Notes under the pieces: generated by a model | What the model saw: the letters and a program-made list of their open reading frames with translations, nothing else | What the model was told of the DNA's origin: nothing | Database searches by the model: none | Assembly: GCA_038831005.1 (NCBI GenBank) | Contig: JAWBKZ010000004.1 | Span: 124,001 to 188,000 of the forward strand | Direction: 5' to 3' | DNA: 64,000 bases | From: Ignisphaera sp. | Lineage (GTDB): Archaea; Thermoproteota; Thermoprotei_A; Sulfolobales; Ignisphaeraceae | Part shown: in pieces, positions 53,545 through 63,553 of the stretch | How positions within the stretch are numbered: the first letter of the stretch is position 1 | Layout of the letters: every line of letters starts with the position of its first letter | Made by a program: the position numbers and the translations under genes

Positions 53545-54756
53545 CTATAACATTTTTCTTTTCATTGTTTCACACAGATGTTTTAATAAGGTAAGGGTGT
53601 ATAGCCTAATATCAAATTTAGTTATTGCTCTTTCACGCGCTCTTCTCTTCAAGTTTTGATATTTTGCATAGTACTTCACCACATCCTCTATCTTATCAGC
53701 CAATGTATAACAATCGTTAGGTTTGATCAAGATGCCGGCATCACCCGCAATATCTGGTATCCCTCCCGCATAAGAGGCTATTAAGAGTGAACCTGTAGCA
53801 AGAGCTTCTAGCGCGACATTTGGGCTTCTATCACTACTCGTATTTTTGAGAAACCTCGATGGAAGAACTACTATGTCGGCTGAGCAGTATAATATAGGCA
53901 TCTCGCTGTATGCTAGTGGAGGATATAAAACAACATAACCTTCTCTAACTAATTTGGATAACTTTCGTAGATAAATGTGCTTAAGATCGTATCTATCTGG
54001 GAAAAACCTGGATCTTCTAGGCAAGAAGAATACGCAGTTATATTTGCGCAATATATTTCTTTCTTTAAGAATTTCTATTGCATCAATCAGTACATCAGCA
54101 CCCTTACAGTAGGATAGCTCTCCTATAAAGCAAATCCATAGCTTTTCAATTAAGTCCTTTGATAAACCAAGACTTCTCAACAGTAGCTCTTTTGCTTTCA
54201 CGCCATTCTTAGAGTAATTGTTTTTAGAAGAAAAATGTTTTACGTTAACTCCATGAGGATGAATATAGAAATGTTTAGTCCTTTTTACATGAAGCATCTC
54301 CTCGACATATCTTTTTGATGCCGAGGATTCTGCGATTATTATATCTGAGAACTCATAGACAAACTTGACTATCGCTCTTTTAATCTTTTGAATAAAGCTC
54401 AAGATGATGCTATTAAGCGAAGTTATGTTATTCTCCTCCACTATGACAAGCGTTTTAGCACCTATAAGTTTGGAAATAAAGAAGATGCATAGACCTGAAA
54501 TACTTTCCGCACCGTAAATTATTACTGCGCTAGGCTTCCACCGAATGAATCTAAGTATATCCAAAGGCGAGAACATTGGTTGACCTAATACTCTAATAAC
54601 AGGCTTAAAAAGTGCAGTGTATCTCAAAAATTCTTCGAAGGGATAGTTGCCATAGATTCCAAGAGTAAAGAGTTTTGTTGAAGTTATCCTTCTCAGAATC
54701 TCCAGCATATCTATTTGGAATGGATAGAGATAAGGAGTAAACACAGCAATTCGCAT
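53545..54756 (-). CDS. glycosyltransferase family 4
   Basis: 403 residues: N-terminal AVFTPYLYPFQIDMLEILRR, central HPHGVNVKHF and LWICFIGELSYCKGADVLID, and a donor-site segment SPNVALEALATGSLLIASY with GGIPDIAG. A typical GT-B fold enzyme of surface glycan synthesis. Eight bases separate it from the previous glycosyltransferase. Confidence 0.88.
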   Translation of the reverse strand: MRIAVFTPYLYPFQIDMLEILRRITSTKLFTLGIYGNYPFEEFLRYTALFKPVIRVLGQPMFSPLDILRFIRWKPSAVIIYGAESISGLCIFFISKLIGAKTLVIVEENNITSLNSIILSFIQKIKRAIVKFVYEFSDIIIAESSASKRYVEEMLHVKRTKHFYIHPHGVNVKHFSSKNNYSKNGVKAKELLLRSLGLSKDLIEKLWICFIGELSYCKGADVLIDAIEILKERNILRKYNCVFFLPRRSRFFPDRYDLKHIYLRKLSKLVREGYVVLYPPLAYSEMPILYCSADIVVLPSRFLKNTSSDRSPNVALEALATGSLLIASYAGGIPDIAGDAGILIKPNDCYTLADKIEDVVKYYAKYQNLKRRARERAITKFDIRLYTLTLLKHLCETMKRKML

Positions 54757-54789
54757 ATGAAGTTGACGGCTCAGGTAAAGCGTCTTCAG

Positions 54790-55908
54790 CTATCTCCCAC
54801 TCAAGTTGATGTATATTCTTTCAAGCGCTTGACACACAGCTTTGTAATCATGCTCTCGTGCATACTCTTGAGCTCTTCTAGCAATAATTTTAAACTCTGA
54901 ACCCATTGAGATAATTTGATGAAGATTTTTAACTGCATCTTCAGAGGACTTAAATAGGAAACCATTGTATCCATGTTTTATGTAGAGGTTTATAGGATAT
55001 ATATCGCTAGCAATGACGATCTTTCCAGCTGCCATACCTTCTAAAACAGTTATAGCACCAGTTTCGATTAATGATGGCACGACTAGAACATCAATCATTT
55101 TGTAGAACTTATGAGGAGTAGCTACTTCACCTATATAGAAAAATTTCTCTTTTAATAGTTTGCTTAGATTAGTTAGTACTTGAAAAGCGTATCTCTGATG
55201 ATCAATTCTTCCAGCTAGTAATACTCGAATTTTCTTAAATATCTCTGGTGATGAGTTTTTAACTTTTTTCATTATTGCTATTAATCTATGCAAACCTTTC
55301 TCTGGTGAGATCCGGGCAATGACGCCGATAACTATTTCATCGTTAAGTTCGGATTTGCTTAATCCCGAAAATACGTCATAATCTATCATTGGCTTTACTA
55401 TAACTATTTTTTCCTTTGGAAAGCCCAAGAGCTCTAAACTCTTTTTCTCTAATTCATTGTATACTGTGTAGTAATCGTAATATTTTTTATAGTAGTTTAT
55501 TAACCGAGAATAAATGGTACCTTTACTTCGTGCTTTAAGGAAAGTTGAACTGCCGGGGTATGATATCTCGCTTCTAATTAATTTAACCATTCCACGAAAA
55601 GCTAGGGCGTATATGGAGGAAAAAGTGAAGAATGTAAAAGTATGAATCACATCAAAGTTTTGAAGCAGAGGTTTAAACATACTTGGGTGAAAGTAGATAA
55701 GGGCTCCTTTAAAACGACCTAAAATAGGAAAACGTAATATCCTCGCTTTTGGAAGTACTAAAGGATCATGGCGTTCAAATCTCGGGTCTTTAGAGGTTAT
55801 AATAGTTACGTTATGTTTTCTTTCAATCATATACTTAATTATGTAATTCTGGTCCCTCGGATAGGTTGTCTCAAATACATCTATTAAGTAAAGAATATCA
55901 ATTGGCAT
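54790..55908 (-). CDS. glycosyltransferase family 4
   Basis: 372 residues: DILYLIDVFETTYPRDQNYI at the N-terminus, EIVIGVIARISPEKGLHRLI in the middle and the donor-site LIETGAITVLEGMAAGKIVI with ASDIYPINLYIKHGYNGFLF. GT-B fold. First of three adjacent GT4 genes in the AT-rich part of the cluster. Confidence 0.9.
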   Translation of the reverse strand: MPIDILYLIDVFETTYPRDQNYIIKYMIERKHNVTIITSKDPRFERHDPLVLPKARILRFPILGRFKGALIYFHPSMFKPLLQNFDVIHTFTFFTFSSIYALAFRGMVKLIRSEISYPGSSTFLKARSKGTIYSRLINYYKKYYDYYTVYNELEKKSLELLGFPKEKIVIVKPMIDYDVFSGLSKSELNDEIVIGVIARISPEKGLHRLIAIMKKVKNSSPEIFKKIRVLLAGRIDHQRYAFQVLTNLSKLLKEKFFYIGEVATPHKFYKMIDVLVVPSLIETGAITVLEGMAAGKIVIASDIYPINLYIKHGYNGFLFKSSEDAVKNLHQIISMGSEFKIIARRAQEYAREHDYKAVCQALERIYINLSGR

Positions 55909-56071
55909 TCAAAACTTTCCTACTACAGAATTATTCCTTACTTCTAACAGGTCCTAATCTTTCTGGTTTGCTCCTTCAAGCTAAAAGAGTGCTACTTGAA
56001 GTGCTTGTAGTCACCACTGAGTATTATCATCAAGACCTTCATAGAATCCAAGGTCCTAGAAAACCAATGTT

Positions 56072-56404
56072 CTACCATCTCACAAGTTTTCGAGGCTCAA
56101 TACAGCCGGTACTCTTAGCAACAACTACTATCAGCATTATCAAGCTGGGAACGGCTTTGACCAAGGGGCATGCTAGAGCTCTCACTATGTTTAGCTTCGT
56201 GGGTTTTCTCGCGGCAAGCTTCAGTAGGTCTAGGTACGACTTGAGCTTCACGTACTCTCCAGGTTCCGCGTCCACGTACGTCAAGTCGTTCACCTCTGAG
56301 TAACGCGCTTCTAAAACCCTAAACCCATACCTCTTGAGGAGTTCTACAACCTCCTTCTTAATACACTCACGCACGTGGAAGAAATGTTTAGAACGAGCCT
56401 TCAA
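56072..56404 (-). pseudogene. C-terminal fragment of an AdoMet-dependent methyltransferase
   Basis: About 110 residues beginning KARSKHFFHVRECIKKEVVE, then LLKRYGFRVLEARYSEVNDL: the last quarter of a class I methyltransferase of the kind common in glycan clusters. The AdoMet-binding N-terminal part is absent; no matching sequence precedes it, since the next gene begins only 40 bases away. Hence a 5'-truncated remnant. Confidence 0.55.
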
Positions 56405-56443
56405 TCGATAGGGTACCTTACAAGCTCTCTGAGGTAAGCGTGA

Positions 56444-57511
56444 TTACTGGCTGTACAGAGTTTTAACGTAGAGGTCTAATACTTGGTTCCAGCTTGGAAC
56501 CTTTGGTTTGGGTTGCTTCTTGGCTTCATCCAGGAAAGTGGCTACCTCCCTGGCTATCTTCTCATCGCTCATGCTTAGATTTACTATCAAGGTCCTGGTT
56601 CTTCCCTTGAAGTTCAATCCCCAGGGTTCAGTTACTACTACGGGTACGCCTATAGCGTTCGCTTCGTTTACCGTTTGTCCAAAGGCTTCCCTCTCTGAGA
56701 GTAGTCCGAAGAAGCTGGCTCTTGAGAGGTAGTTTATGTACTCATCGTAGCGTTGCGGGGGTTTGAGCTCATACTTGACTCCAAGTTTGTCGAGGTATCG
56801 CTTGAGCTTTTGCTTGAAGCTTCCCTCCCCGAAGACCTTCAGCTCTAGGCTTAAACCCATTTCGTTTAAGTGCTTTACGATGTTCGCTAGCCTATGGACG
56901 TTCTTGTACTTCTCGATTCTTCCACTATACATAGCGTAGCCTGAGGGGTTCCAAGGTACCTCCAGAATCCACTCTTCGACACCGTGCTCTACAACGACGG
57001 GTTTAATCCCGAAGTCCTTTGCTAGTATCTGCTTCTCGTACATCGAGACCGAGTGAACAAGATCGACGCTCGCTAATGCTCTCCTAACGTACCTTCTCCA
57101 GATCACCCACAGGGTTCTCCTGAAGAATGTGTGTCCAGTACCATGGTAATGAGGAGTTAAAACCCTATGCACACCACTCTTCCTCAAAACACTTAGAGAA
57201 TACATCGTGAACACGCTGTGAACGCTGTGGAAGTGCACTACATCGCTTCCCCTAGCTGTATTGAGAAGCCATTGCTCGAGAGCACTCCTCATTCTCGGAA
57301 AGTGGTAAGCACCACCTGGGGCCCATACAGGCCATCTAACCACGTGAACACCATTAATCCACTCCTCCCTGGGTTCACCAATGCCTGCTTCACCGCAGAG
57401 CACCGTAACCTCGTGTCCTCTCCCAGCGAGCCTCTCAGCTACGGATTTAACAACGTACTCTATGCCACCAATGTGGGGGTAGTAACTAGGCGATATAAAC
57501 AATAGCCTCAC
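56444..57511 (-). CDS. glycosyltransferase family 4
   Basis: 355 residues: RLLFISPSYYPHIGGIEYVV, DVVHFHSVHSVFTMYSLSVL, YSGRIEKYKNVHRLANIV and SEREAFGQTVNEANAIGVPV with the E-x7-E donor motif. GC-richer than the GT4 genes at 52-56 kb, so probably of different origin. Its first residues overlap the end of the GT2 gene by 4 bases. A decayed copy of its beginning occurs near 61056-61110. Confidence 0.92.
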   Translation of the reverse strand: MRLLFISPSYYPHIGGIEYVVKSVAERLAGRGHEVTVLCGEAGIGEPREEWINGVHVVRWPVWAPGGAYHFPRMRSALEQWLLNTARGSDVVHFHSVHSVFTMYSLSVLRKSGVHRVLTPHYHGTGHTFFRRTLWVIWRRYVRRALASVDLVHSVSMYEKQILAKDFGIKPVVVEHGVEEWILEVPWNPSGYAMYSGRIEKYKNVHRLANIVKHLNEMGLSLELKVFGEGSFKQKLKRYLDKLGVKYELKPPQRYDEYINYLSRASFFGLLSEREAFGQTVNEANAIGVPVVVTEPWGLNFKGRTRTLIVNLSMSDEKIAREVATFLDEAKKQPKPKVPSWNQVLDLYVKTLYSQ

Positions 57512-58794
57512 TGCTGTTTAGCTTCGACGATTACTTTTGGTTTACCGCCAAGTTTGATTAGGGATTTCCTCTGAGTGTTAGTAGTTCTCATGGATGTTGG
57601 GTGTTTGATTTTTTCTAAAGACCTTAAGATATTGAGATATTCTCTAGAGCTTCGTATGGCTTCCCATCCCTGGCGTTTCGAGGGCACAAGAGTTCTTATA
57701 AATGCTATAATAAGAACAATATTGCTAATCACATAAAGCGCTATGAAGCGTCTAGCACTTATAGAAGCCATCGTAATAGCGAGGATAAGTAAAGTAGAAA
57801 GGGTCAGTGATATTTTACTAAGCTCGATTAAGAAATAAAGAGCTAAAGGAACTAATAACATGAAGAAAATCAATGGATTTACAAAGTGCTGGTAAATATT
57901 TGCTATAAGTATGGATTTGGGAATATTCAATACTCCCTTAGCCAATAATTTGAGTCTAACAAAGAATTCTCTTTGAAGATGTGCGGCCCTTCTGATTTTA
58001 ACCCTCAGGTAGTCTATTAGGTTGCAAGGTACAGCATCATAGAAAATGGCTTCTGGTATAAATAAGCATCTCTTTCCTTTTCTGAGAATCTCAGTTACAG
58101 CACCATTATCATCAGACCTTCCAGGGTCTTCAACAAATAACTCAAGTAAGTTACGTTTGTAGGCGGCGAACTCGCCTTGAAATATTTGAGTTGAGTGCAC
58201 CTTGCTTTCCCCTAGTCTCAGCATGTAGTAGATATCTCGGTAAACGCTTTCCATTTTAGCTATGAAGCAGGCATTTGCGTTTACGATTCTTTCTCTACCG
58301 CTGATAGCTTCAACTTCCGGATCAGCTAAATAAGGAATAGCCTTTATCAATATATCGGGGGTCAGAATGGCGTCAGCATCTGTAACTACTATAATCTCCC
58401 CATTAGCATACTTTAACGCATAGTTCAAAGCGTGTGATTTAGATATCCTTATGGGCTCCGATAAAAGAATAATTTTGAACTTGAAGTTATTTCGAGTCAA
58501 CCATTGCCTGCACAAATCCAATGTACCATCAGTTGATGCACTATCTACAACAATAACTTCTAGCTTATCTTCTGGATACGCTAATGAATTAAGGTTTTGT
58601 AATTTCATTTCTATGACCTTAGCTTCATTATACGTTGGGACAATAACTGTAATCCTAGGTCTATAGTTTGGGTCTATTTTCACATTCCAAGGTCTACGCA
58701 TCGCTCTTTTCATGTACTGCAGGTAAGCGATGTTAGGTCCAACCTGTAGGGCAATTACAAATACTAACGCTATAAATGCCTCAAAGGCATCCAT
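57508..58794 (-). CDS. glycosyltransferase family 2, membrane-bound
   Basis: 428 residues: an N-terminal span, then the GT-A core with ITVIVPTYNEAKVIEMKLQN, VIVVDSASTDGTLD and IIVVTDADAIL (DxD), then IFQGEFAAYKRNL, and a C-terminal region with three spans starting HFVNPLIFFMLLV. It adds sugars to a lipid carrier at the membrane. Clearly paralogous to the broken GT2 at 61977-63101. Confidence 0.92.
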   Translation of the reverse strand: MDAFEAFIALVFVIALQVGPNIAYLQYMKRAMRRPWNVKIDPNYRPRITVIVPTYNEAKVIEMKLQNLNSLAYPEDKLEVIVVDSASTDGTLDLCRQWLTRNNFKFKIILLSEPIRISKSHALNYALKYANGEIIVVTDADAILTPDILIKAIPYLADPEVEAISGRERIVNANACFIAKMESVYRDIYYMLRLGESKVHSTQIFQGEFAAYKRNLLELFVEDPGRSDDNGAVTEILRKGKRCLFIPEAIFYDAVPCNLIDYLRVKIRRAAHLQREFFVRLKLLAKGVLNIPKSILIANIYQHFVNPLIFFMLLVPLALYFLIELSKISLTLSTLLILAITMASISARRFIALYVISNIVLIIAFIRTLVPSKRQGWEAIRSSREYLNILRSLEKIKHPTSMRTTNTQRKSLIKLGGKPKVIVEAKQQ

Positions 58795-58798
58795 ATTA

Positions 58799-59686
58799 TT
58801 AAGTGATCAAGTTACGTAGTAAAGCAAACACGGCAATTGCTCTTTGCGGTTTCGATGTACCTACGGCAACAGCGTATATGTAATCTCTAAATTGTTTTAA
58901 GTAGGATATTACTTCATCCATGGAACCAACAGCTCCAGAGGCTAAGATATTTATCGCTATGACTTTAATACCCCAAGTAGATAACTTTACTATAGCTCTT
59001 TCGGCATCCTCTTTAGATGGCGTCATCTGATATCCCAACGGATTTAGCGGGGTCATTACATAGTCGACTTTGAGGTCGTTTTCCATTAGAAATTCCATCG
59101 TACGTAGAACGTTCCTTGTCTCTAACCCAAAACCGATGTTTTTTCTTCTAAAGTGCTTAACTAAAGCTCTTACGATTTCAGGGATGTTGAATGCTACTAT
59201 AAGCTCTGTGAGAGTTTCATGTAGTAGTACTGCCTTTACATTATTCCTAGGAAGTATTTTCATATACTCTTTCAGCTCACTATCTAAGAATAGTTTTACT
59301 ATGTTAACCGGAGTTGGCATCATCATAGACAATAAACCATCCTTGCTTAAGCTAGTCGCTAACATTCTCTTTATCAGTTTCTTTATCAGGCCCGGCATTC
59401 CTGTTCTTGTTGCTTCTCTAACGTAACCTGCTACGTATGGTACGAGAATGTAAAAGCTGAGTTTATTAAGAATGTTTGATTGATACCGCTTAACGTAGTT
59501 AAGTAGCTCAAGGTTTGCTGGATGAACCGTGAAGGTAAAACCTACAGCACCTGCATCTATGGCAGCATTTAATACTTCTACTTTTCTCTCAATTAACAAC
59601 TCTCTTTGAATTTCGCGTGCTTTCTCCTGTGCAAGATGCGAGACGCCTATAAACGGGTTATCCCCTAATAGCAGTTCCTTAACCAC
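58799..59686 (-). CDS. TIM-barrel-like protein of unknown function in the glycan cluster
   Basis: 295 residues beginning VKELLLGDNPFIGVSHLAQE, with strand-helix repeats (AGAVGFTFTVHP, NVKAVLLHETLTELI, KVDYVMTPLNPLGYQMTP, IKVIAINILASGAVGS) suggestive of a (beta/alpha)8 barrel, perhaps aldo-keto-reductase-like or a sugar isomerase. It overlaps the upstream Gfo/Idh/MocA oxidoreductase by 8 bases, so the two probably act together in making a modified sugar. Confidence 0.65.
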   Translation of the reverse strand: MVKELLLGDNPFIGVSHLAQEKAREIQRELLIERKVEVLNAAIDAGAVGFTFTVHPANLELLNYVKRYQSNILNKLSFYILVPYVAGYVREATRTGMPGLIKKLIKRMLATSLSKDGLLSMMMPTPVNIVKLFLDSELKEYMKILPRNNVKAVLLHETLTELIVAFNIPEIVRALVKHFRRKNIGFGLETRNVLRTMEFLMENDLKVDYVMTPLNPLGYQMTPSKEDAERAIVKLSTWGIKVIAINILASGAVGSMDEVISYLKQFRDYIYAVAVGTSKPQRAIAVFALLRNLIT

Positions 59687-60728
59687 GGGAGGCCTTCCTG
59701 TAAAGTTCTTCTAATAGAATCATAGCACATTTACACGTTTCAAGACTCGTAATAGGCTTTATCTTATGCTCAATAACACTCAGAAAATGCATGTCCTCAA
59801 TAGTGTATTCATGGTTAGCAACCAGTACAGGCGGAAAGCCCTGATAATAGTATGGCGCGTATAGTAATGACTCACTACCGTTTACGCTCTTGCCATGTTC
59901 GTATATCCTGATCTTTAAATAGTCTTCGCTAACTTTTAGTTCGCCCCGCGAACCCTTGACTTCTATATACGTTTCTGGCATTCTATACAATGGATCGCTC
60001 CAAGTCGTTTCAAAGATTATCTTTACATTCCCTGTATTCAGCACCGCTTCAAAGTGGTCGTCTACTCCTGAGTAAATAATCCTATACCTTGCCCACTCAA
60101 CCTCTGGCTTTTCGTCTAAAAGCCAACAAAGCAGATCGAGTACGTGGACTCCCAAGTCGAGCAGTGCACCCCTACCGAGATGTTTAAATGTTTTGTTAGG
60201 CTCAACTATGTCTCCGGACTTTATAGATGCATATATGCTCCTAAGATCGCCTAAAACACCTTCACTCAGCAGTAGTTTTGCATGTCTTAATGGTAAAGCA
60301 AATCTTTTTTGGAATCCGATCATGACATTAGACCTTTTACTTAAGTCGAGAAGATCGTTGAACTGTTCCAGGTTTTGCACGGGAGGTTTTTCAATAAAGA
60401 TGTTTTCAAATCCAGCCTCTAAGAGCCTTTTTGCTATGTAGAAATGTGTCTGTGTAGGGGTTGTTACGAAGACAGCATCAACCCTTTCTCTTAAGTTAAT
60501 AAGCCTTTCAATACTATCTAAGAACCTAACGTTTTTAATGAGAAGTCTTCCACCAACTCTAATCAGTTTGCTCCTATCTATGATGTATCTTACAGATCCT
60601 CTACAAAGTAAGTTCAGTATCGTAGAATGTAACAAACCCATTTTACCTAAGCCTATCACAACTATTGAGAAATCTTTTCGTGTGAAGTCAATGCTAACAT
60701 CTTTTAAAAGCTCAAGCAAGTTAAACAA
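59679..60728 (-). CDS. Gfo/Idh/MocA family sugar oxidoreductase
   Basis: 349 residues: IVVIGLGKMGLLHSTIL (Rossmann GxGxxG), DAVFVTTPTQTHFYIAKRLL, NIFIEKPPVQNLEQF (the family EKP motif) and GRGALLDLGVHVLDLLCWLL with the conserved D and H. It oxidises or reduces a nucleotide sugar. First gene of the 49.6-60.7 kb minus-strand run. Confidence 0.9.
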   Translation of the reverse strand: MFNLLELLKDVSIDFTRKDFSIVVIGLGKMGLLHSTILNLLCRGSVRYIIDRSKLIRVGGRLLIKNVRFLDSIERLINLRERVDAVFVTTPTQTHFYIAKRLLEAGFENIFIEKPPVQNLEQFNDLLDLSKRSNVMIGFQKRFALPLRHAKLLLSEGVLGDLRSIYASIKSGDIVEPNKTFKHLGRGALLDLGVHVLDLLCWLLDEKPEVEWARYRIIYSGVDDHFEAVLNTGNVKIIFETTWSDPLYRMPETYIEVKGSRGELKVSEDYLKIRIYEHGKSVNGSESLLYAPYYYQGFPPVLVANHEYTIEDMHFLSVIEHKIKPITSLETCKCAMILLEELYRKASRG

Positions 60729-61117
60729 CTATTAATTGCCAGTTCGTACTGGAGAGTTCAAGTATTTCAACAATCCGTACTTTACATCCATCAAGTTCAT
60801 GATTAAGGCGAGTATTAGGGACGGTACGAATCACTTTAACTCAGTCTTCGCTTACCATGTTGTGTACCTCGAATAGATTTCTAGACCTCTTCCAGGCGAC
60901 TAGCGATGACAGGTTCATCGGGACTCCAGCATCCTTGAGGTCTTGGGAGATTGTTATGTACACCTAGTAGATGCCGCAGAGACATCATTAGTAACGAGTG
61001 TTTCGGCTTCATATAGGCCGAACTCTCATGATCGCTATATGAATATGGATAACCTCTTGGTGATGGATTTAACTCCACCAACGTTAGGGTAGTAACGAAA
61101 TGATATAAATGGCGGCT
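60729..61117 (-). pseudogene. decayed region with GT4 N-terminal remnant
   Basis: No intact gene. On the minus strand 61056-61110 reads FISFRYYPNVGGVKS, clearly related to FISPSYYPHIGGIEYVVKS at the start of the GT4 at 56.4 kb. A second piece (about 60860-60960) reads ISQDLKDAGVPMNLSSLVAW then RSRNLFEVHN, coding-like and of unknown origin. Stops interrupt both. Confidence 0.5.
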
Positions 61118-61971
61118 TTACCACTGATCAGCCCTAACGATAGTTATTCTTGGTTTAGCTATGGATGATGCTATAAGCCGGTAAGAGGCAATAATGCTCG
61201 TATAGAGCCTTGGTTGACACTTCAGCCATCTTAGGCAGAGTGTAGGATCTAGCAGTATATTCTGAACGCTGACCTTAAATCCTAAGTGCTCAAGCGCTTT
61301 CTTTATTTGATTGAGGTTTCCGTGGGGTTCAATAGCTATGGCTTTACACATCCCTAGGAACTTTAAGGATATTTCATCCCTCAATAAGTCATGTTCCGTG
61401 CCTTCGATGTCCATCTTTATTAGGATTTTCGGGTCTTTAAGGTGTTGAAAGATGGAAAAGAGTTCTCTTAAAGTTATTGTTTGAGCACCTAAGTCTCCAG
61501 AAGTAGATATGTATGACGTTTCGCTATGTTTCGTTAATTTAAGTTTTACGAATTTTTTGGATATGTAGACTGCCTTATTTATAGCTACGAACTTCAAGTT
61601 TTTCTTCATTATAACATGTTTTAAGAGACGAATATTTTCTAACAGAACGCTGTATGCTTTCGGATTTGGCTCAACTGAAATCGGTATGCTATGAGGCTTC
61701 ATGTTAAGAACAGCGTATGTCGTGAACGTGCCTTGATGAGCCCCTAGGTCTATAATTACGTCTGCATGGTATATTGTTTTAGGCTCAAAATATATCCGCT
61801 TGAAAATATTTCCTCAAAGCAGCCGAAGCCGTCTGGCAACATGATGTGTGTAACTTCATTACATTCTAGGCGGATCAGCCCATAGACTCCCAAAGTCTGG
61901 AAAAATAATTCTCTCAAATTAGAATAGAATCTCCCTAGCAACCCTTTATCCGTCCTCCTATAAAGGGACAT
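61118..61971 (-). pseudogene. FkbM family methyltransferase with a single-base frameshift
   Basis: The upstream frame (from ATG 61971, MSLYRRTDKGLLGRFYSNLR...GCFEEIF) and the downstream frame (KRIYFEPKTIYHADV, IIDLGAHQGTFTTYAVL, then KPHSIPISVEPNPKAYSVLL and ILIKMDIEGTEHDLLRD) together give a full FkbM methyltransferase. They join if one T is added to the TTTT run at about 61803-61806. The AdoMet motif DLGAHQGTF lies in the second frame upstream of its first ATG. Either a genuine recent mutation or a homopolymer error. Confidence 0.75.
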
Positions 61972-61976
61972 TCCAA

Positions 61977-63101
61977 TTAAGCAGGTAAACCTTCATTTGC
62001 CTTGTTTGCCCAAACAATTTCCTTGGTGTAGAGGTTTCTGAAGGCTCCTACTATTAGGCATAGCTGCATCGTTACCCACGTCCTATAGTGCTTTAAAGCT
62101 AGAAGTTGGAGCCCTAACGCCAGGATCGTCCAAGATACCAGGCTATGGTAAGCAATCGCCGATGCTGTGAGCAACACGGTTGCTGCAACCAGGATTCACG
62201 GATTCACTAGATGTAAGTAGTCTTCAACTAGTAGAACCCGCTTAAGCCTTCTATGCGCCTTCTTAGTCCTCAACGCCTTTATGAAGTGTTGTATCAGGTG
62301 CTGGGCTCTCCTAATTCTCCACGAGAAGTACTTTTCCTTTGGAACTATCTCCTCAACGCATAAATCATCTGGGATTATCGCTCTAAAGCCCATGAGAGCT
62401 ATCTTGGTGGCCGTGTGGCTGTCGTCTGCTCCTATATCTGTGGGGAACCCTCCTACTTTTTCCAGCAGGTCTTTCCTGAAGGCTGCTAGCTCCCCGTGGA
62501 ATATTGGGGTAGAGTAGGCTTTGCTCTCAGCAACTCTCAAGACGTTGTAGTACTGTCTATAGCCTACCTCGATACTGGTTATGCTTGAACCCAGTGGTTT
62601 CTTCAGGCATGAGAGAGCTCCAACTAAAGGGTTCGATAGCCACTTAACTGCCTTGGTTAGAGCTTCCCTAGGCCACAGTGCGTCAGCGTCGGCTATCACT
62701 ACTACCTCACCGCTTGCGTACCTCAGGGCGTTGTTTAACGCAAACGCCTTACCCCTCCTCTCGCTCTCGACAACTAGCTTGAGCTCAACATCCTTGTGTC
62801 TAGAAGCCCACTCCTCGACTAGCCTCGGAGTTCCGTCCGTGCTGGCTGAGTCTACCACTATTATCTCCATAAGCTCCTTGGGGTAGTCTTGTTCGTAGAT
62901 GTTGTCTAGCTTCTTCTCTATGAGTTTAGATTCGTTGTACGTAGGTATGATGACGGTGACCTTGGGCTTGTAGTTCTCGTCTATACTGAGGTTCCACGGT
63001 CTTTTAAGCCACTTTAGCTTAGCGTATGCATAGTACGCTAGTGGGACTGTGGAGTGTGCTAGTGCTAGTGTGAGTCCGAGTACCTCTAGCGCATTAAGCA
63101 T
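61977..63101 (-). pseudogene. glycosyltransferase family 2 interrupted by an in-frame TGA
   Basis: The first 301 codons (from ATG 63101) encode a GT2 like the one at 57.5 kb: VTVIIPTYNESKLIEKKLDN, IIVVDSASTDGTPR, VVVIADADALWP and IFHGELAAFRKDLL. The frame stops at TGA 62196-62198 right after LHLVNP, then continues in the same frame for another 72 codons as the C-terminal membrane part (ILVAATVLLTASAIAYHSLV) to a stop at 61977. A TGG (Trp) codon turned to TGA explains this. The truncated product could keep the GT-A domain. Confidence 0.75.
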
Positions 63102-63142
63102 AGTCCTGCGGTCTTACACGTCCCTGACGTGTAGCTGGCTAG

Positions 63143-63553
63143 CTATCCGTGTATTCTGTAGAGTAGTGGTAGGTTCATGTACTGTATTCCCATAGCGATT
63201 ATCTTAGATAGGTTCCTCGAAAGGTCTGAGAGTATCTCTCTCGCTCCTCTCATGGCCTCTAGTATCCCATAGAATATCGCCTTCCCCCTAGTAGTGTGTA
63301 GCTCTATCTCAACGAATATCCTGGTGAGTATAGACCGAAGAACTAGTGACTTCACGCTCCTCTTCCAGCTACGTAGTGCGAGTAGGAGTGCACGCGACTC
63401 AGGCTTGAGGCTCCTCCAAGCACCAGTTCGAACAGCCTTGCGGATGTAGGTCTTAACCGTGCCACCCACCGAATCGAAGCTTAGAGCTATGACCTTAGTC
63501 ATTAAGGACTTAACATGCTCTACGAGCCGATTTTCGAGACCCTTACTAGACAT
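63143..63553 (-). CDS. helical protein of unknown function in the glycan cluster
   Basis: About 136 residues from ATG 63553 (a TTG at 63592 could extend it by 13). Basic, helix-rich, no membrane span: SLMTKVIALSFDSVGGTVKT, ALLLALRSWKRSVKSLVLRS and GKAIFYGILEAMRGAREILS. GC-rich like the GT2 before which it lies. Family not recognised. Confidence 0.55.
   Translation of the reverse strand: MSSKGLENRLVEHVKSLMTKVIALSFDSVGGTVKTYIRKAVRTGAWRSLKPESRALLLALRSWKRSVKSLVLRSILTRIFVEIELHTTRGKAIFYGILEAMRGAREILSDLSRNLSKIIAMGIQYMNLPLLYRIHG

Noticed and set aside
55866-56303. Plus-strand frame of 145 codons overlapping the GT4 start and methyltransferase remnant
   Set aside because: It is antisense to a recognisable methyltransferase C-terminus and a GT4 N-terminus, and has no family features.
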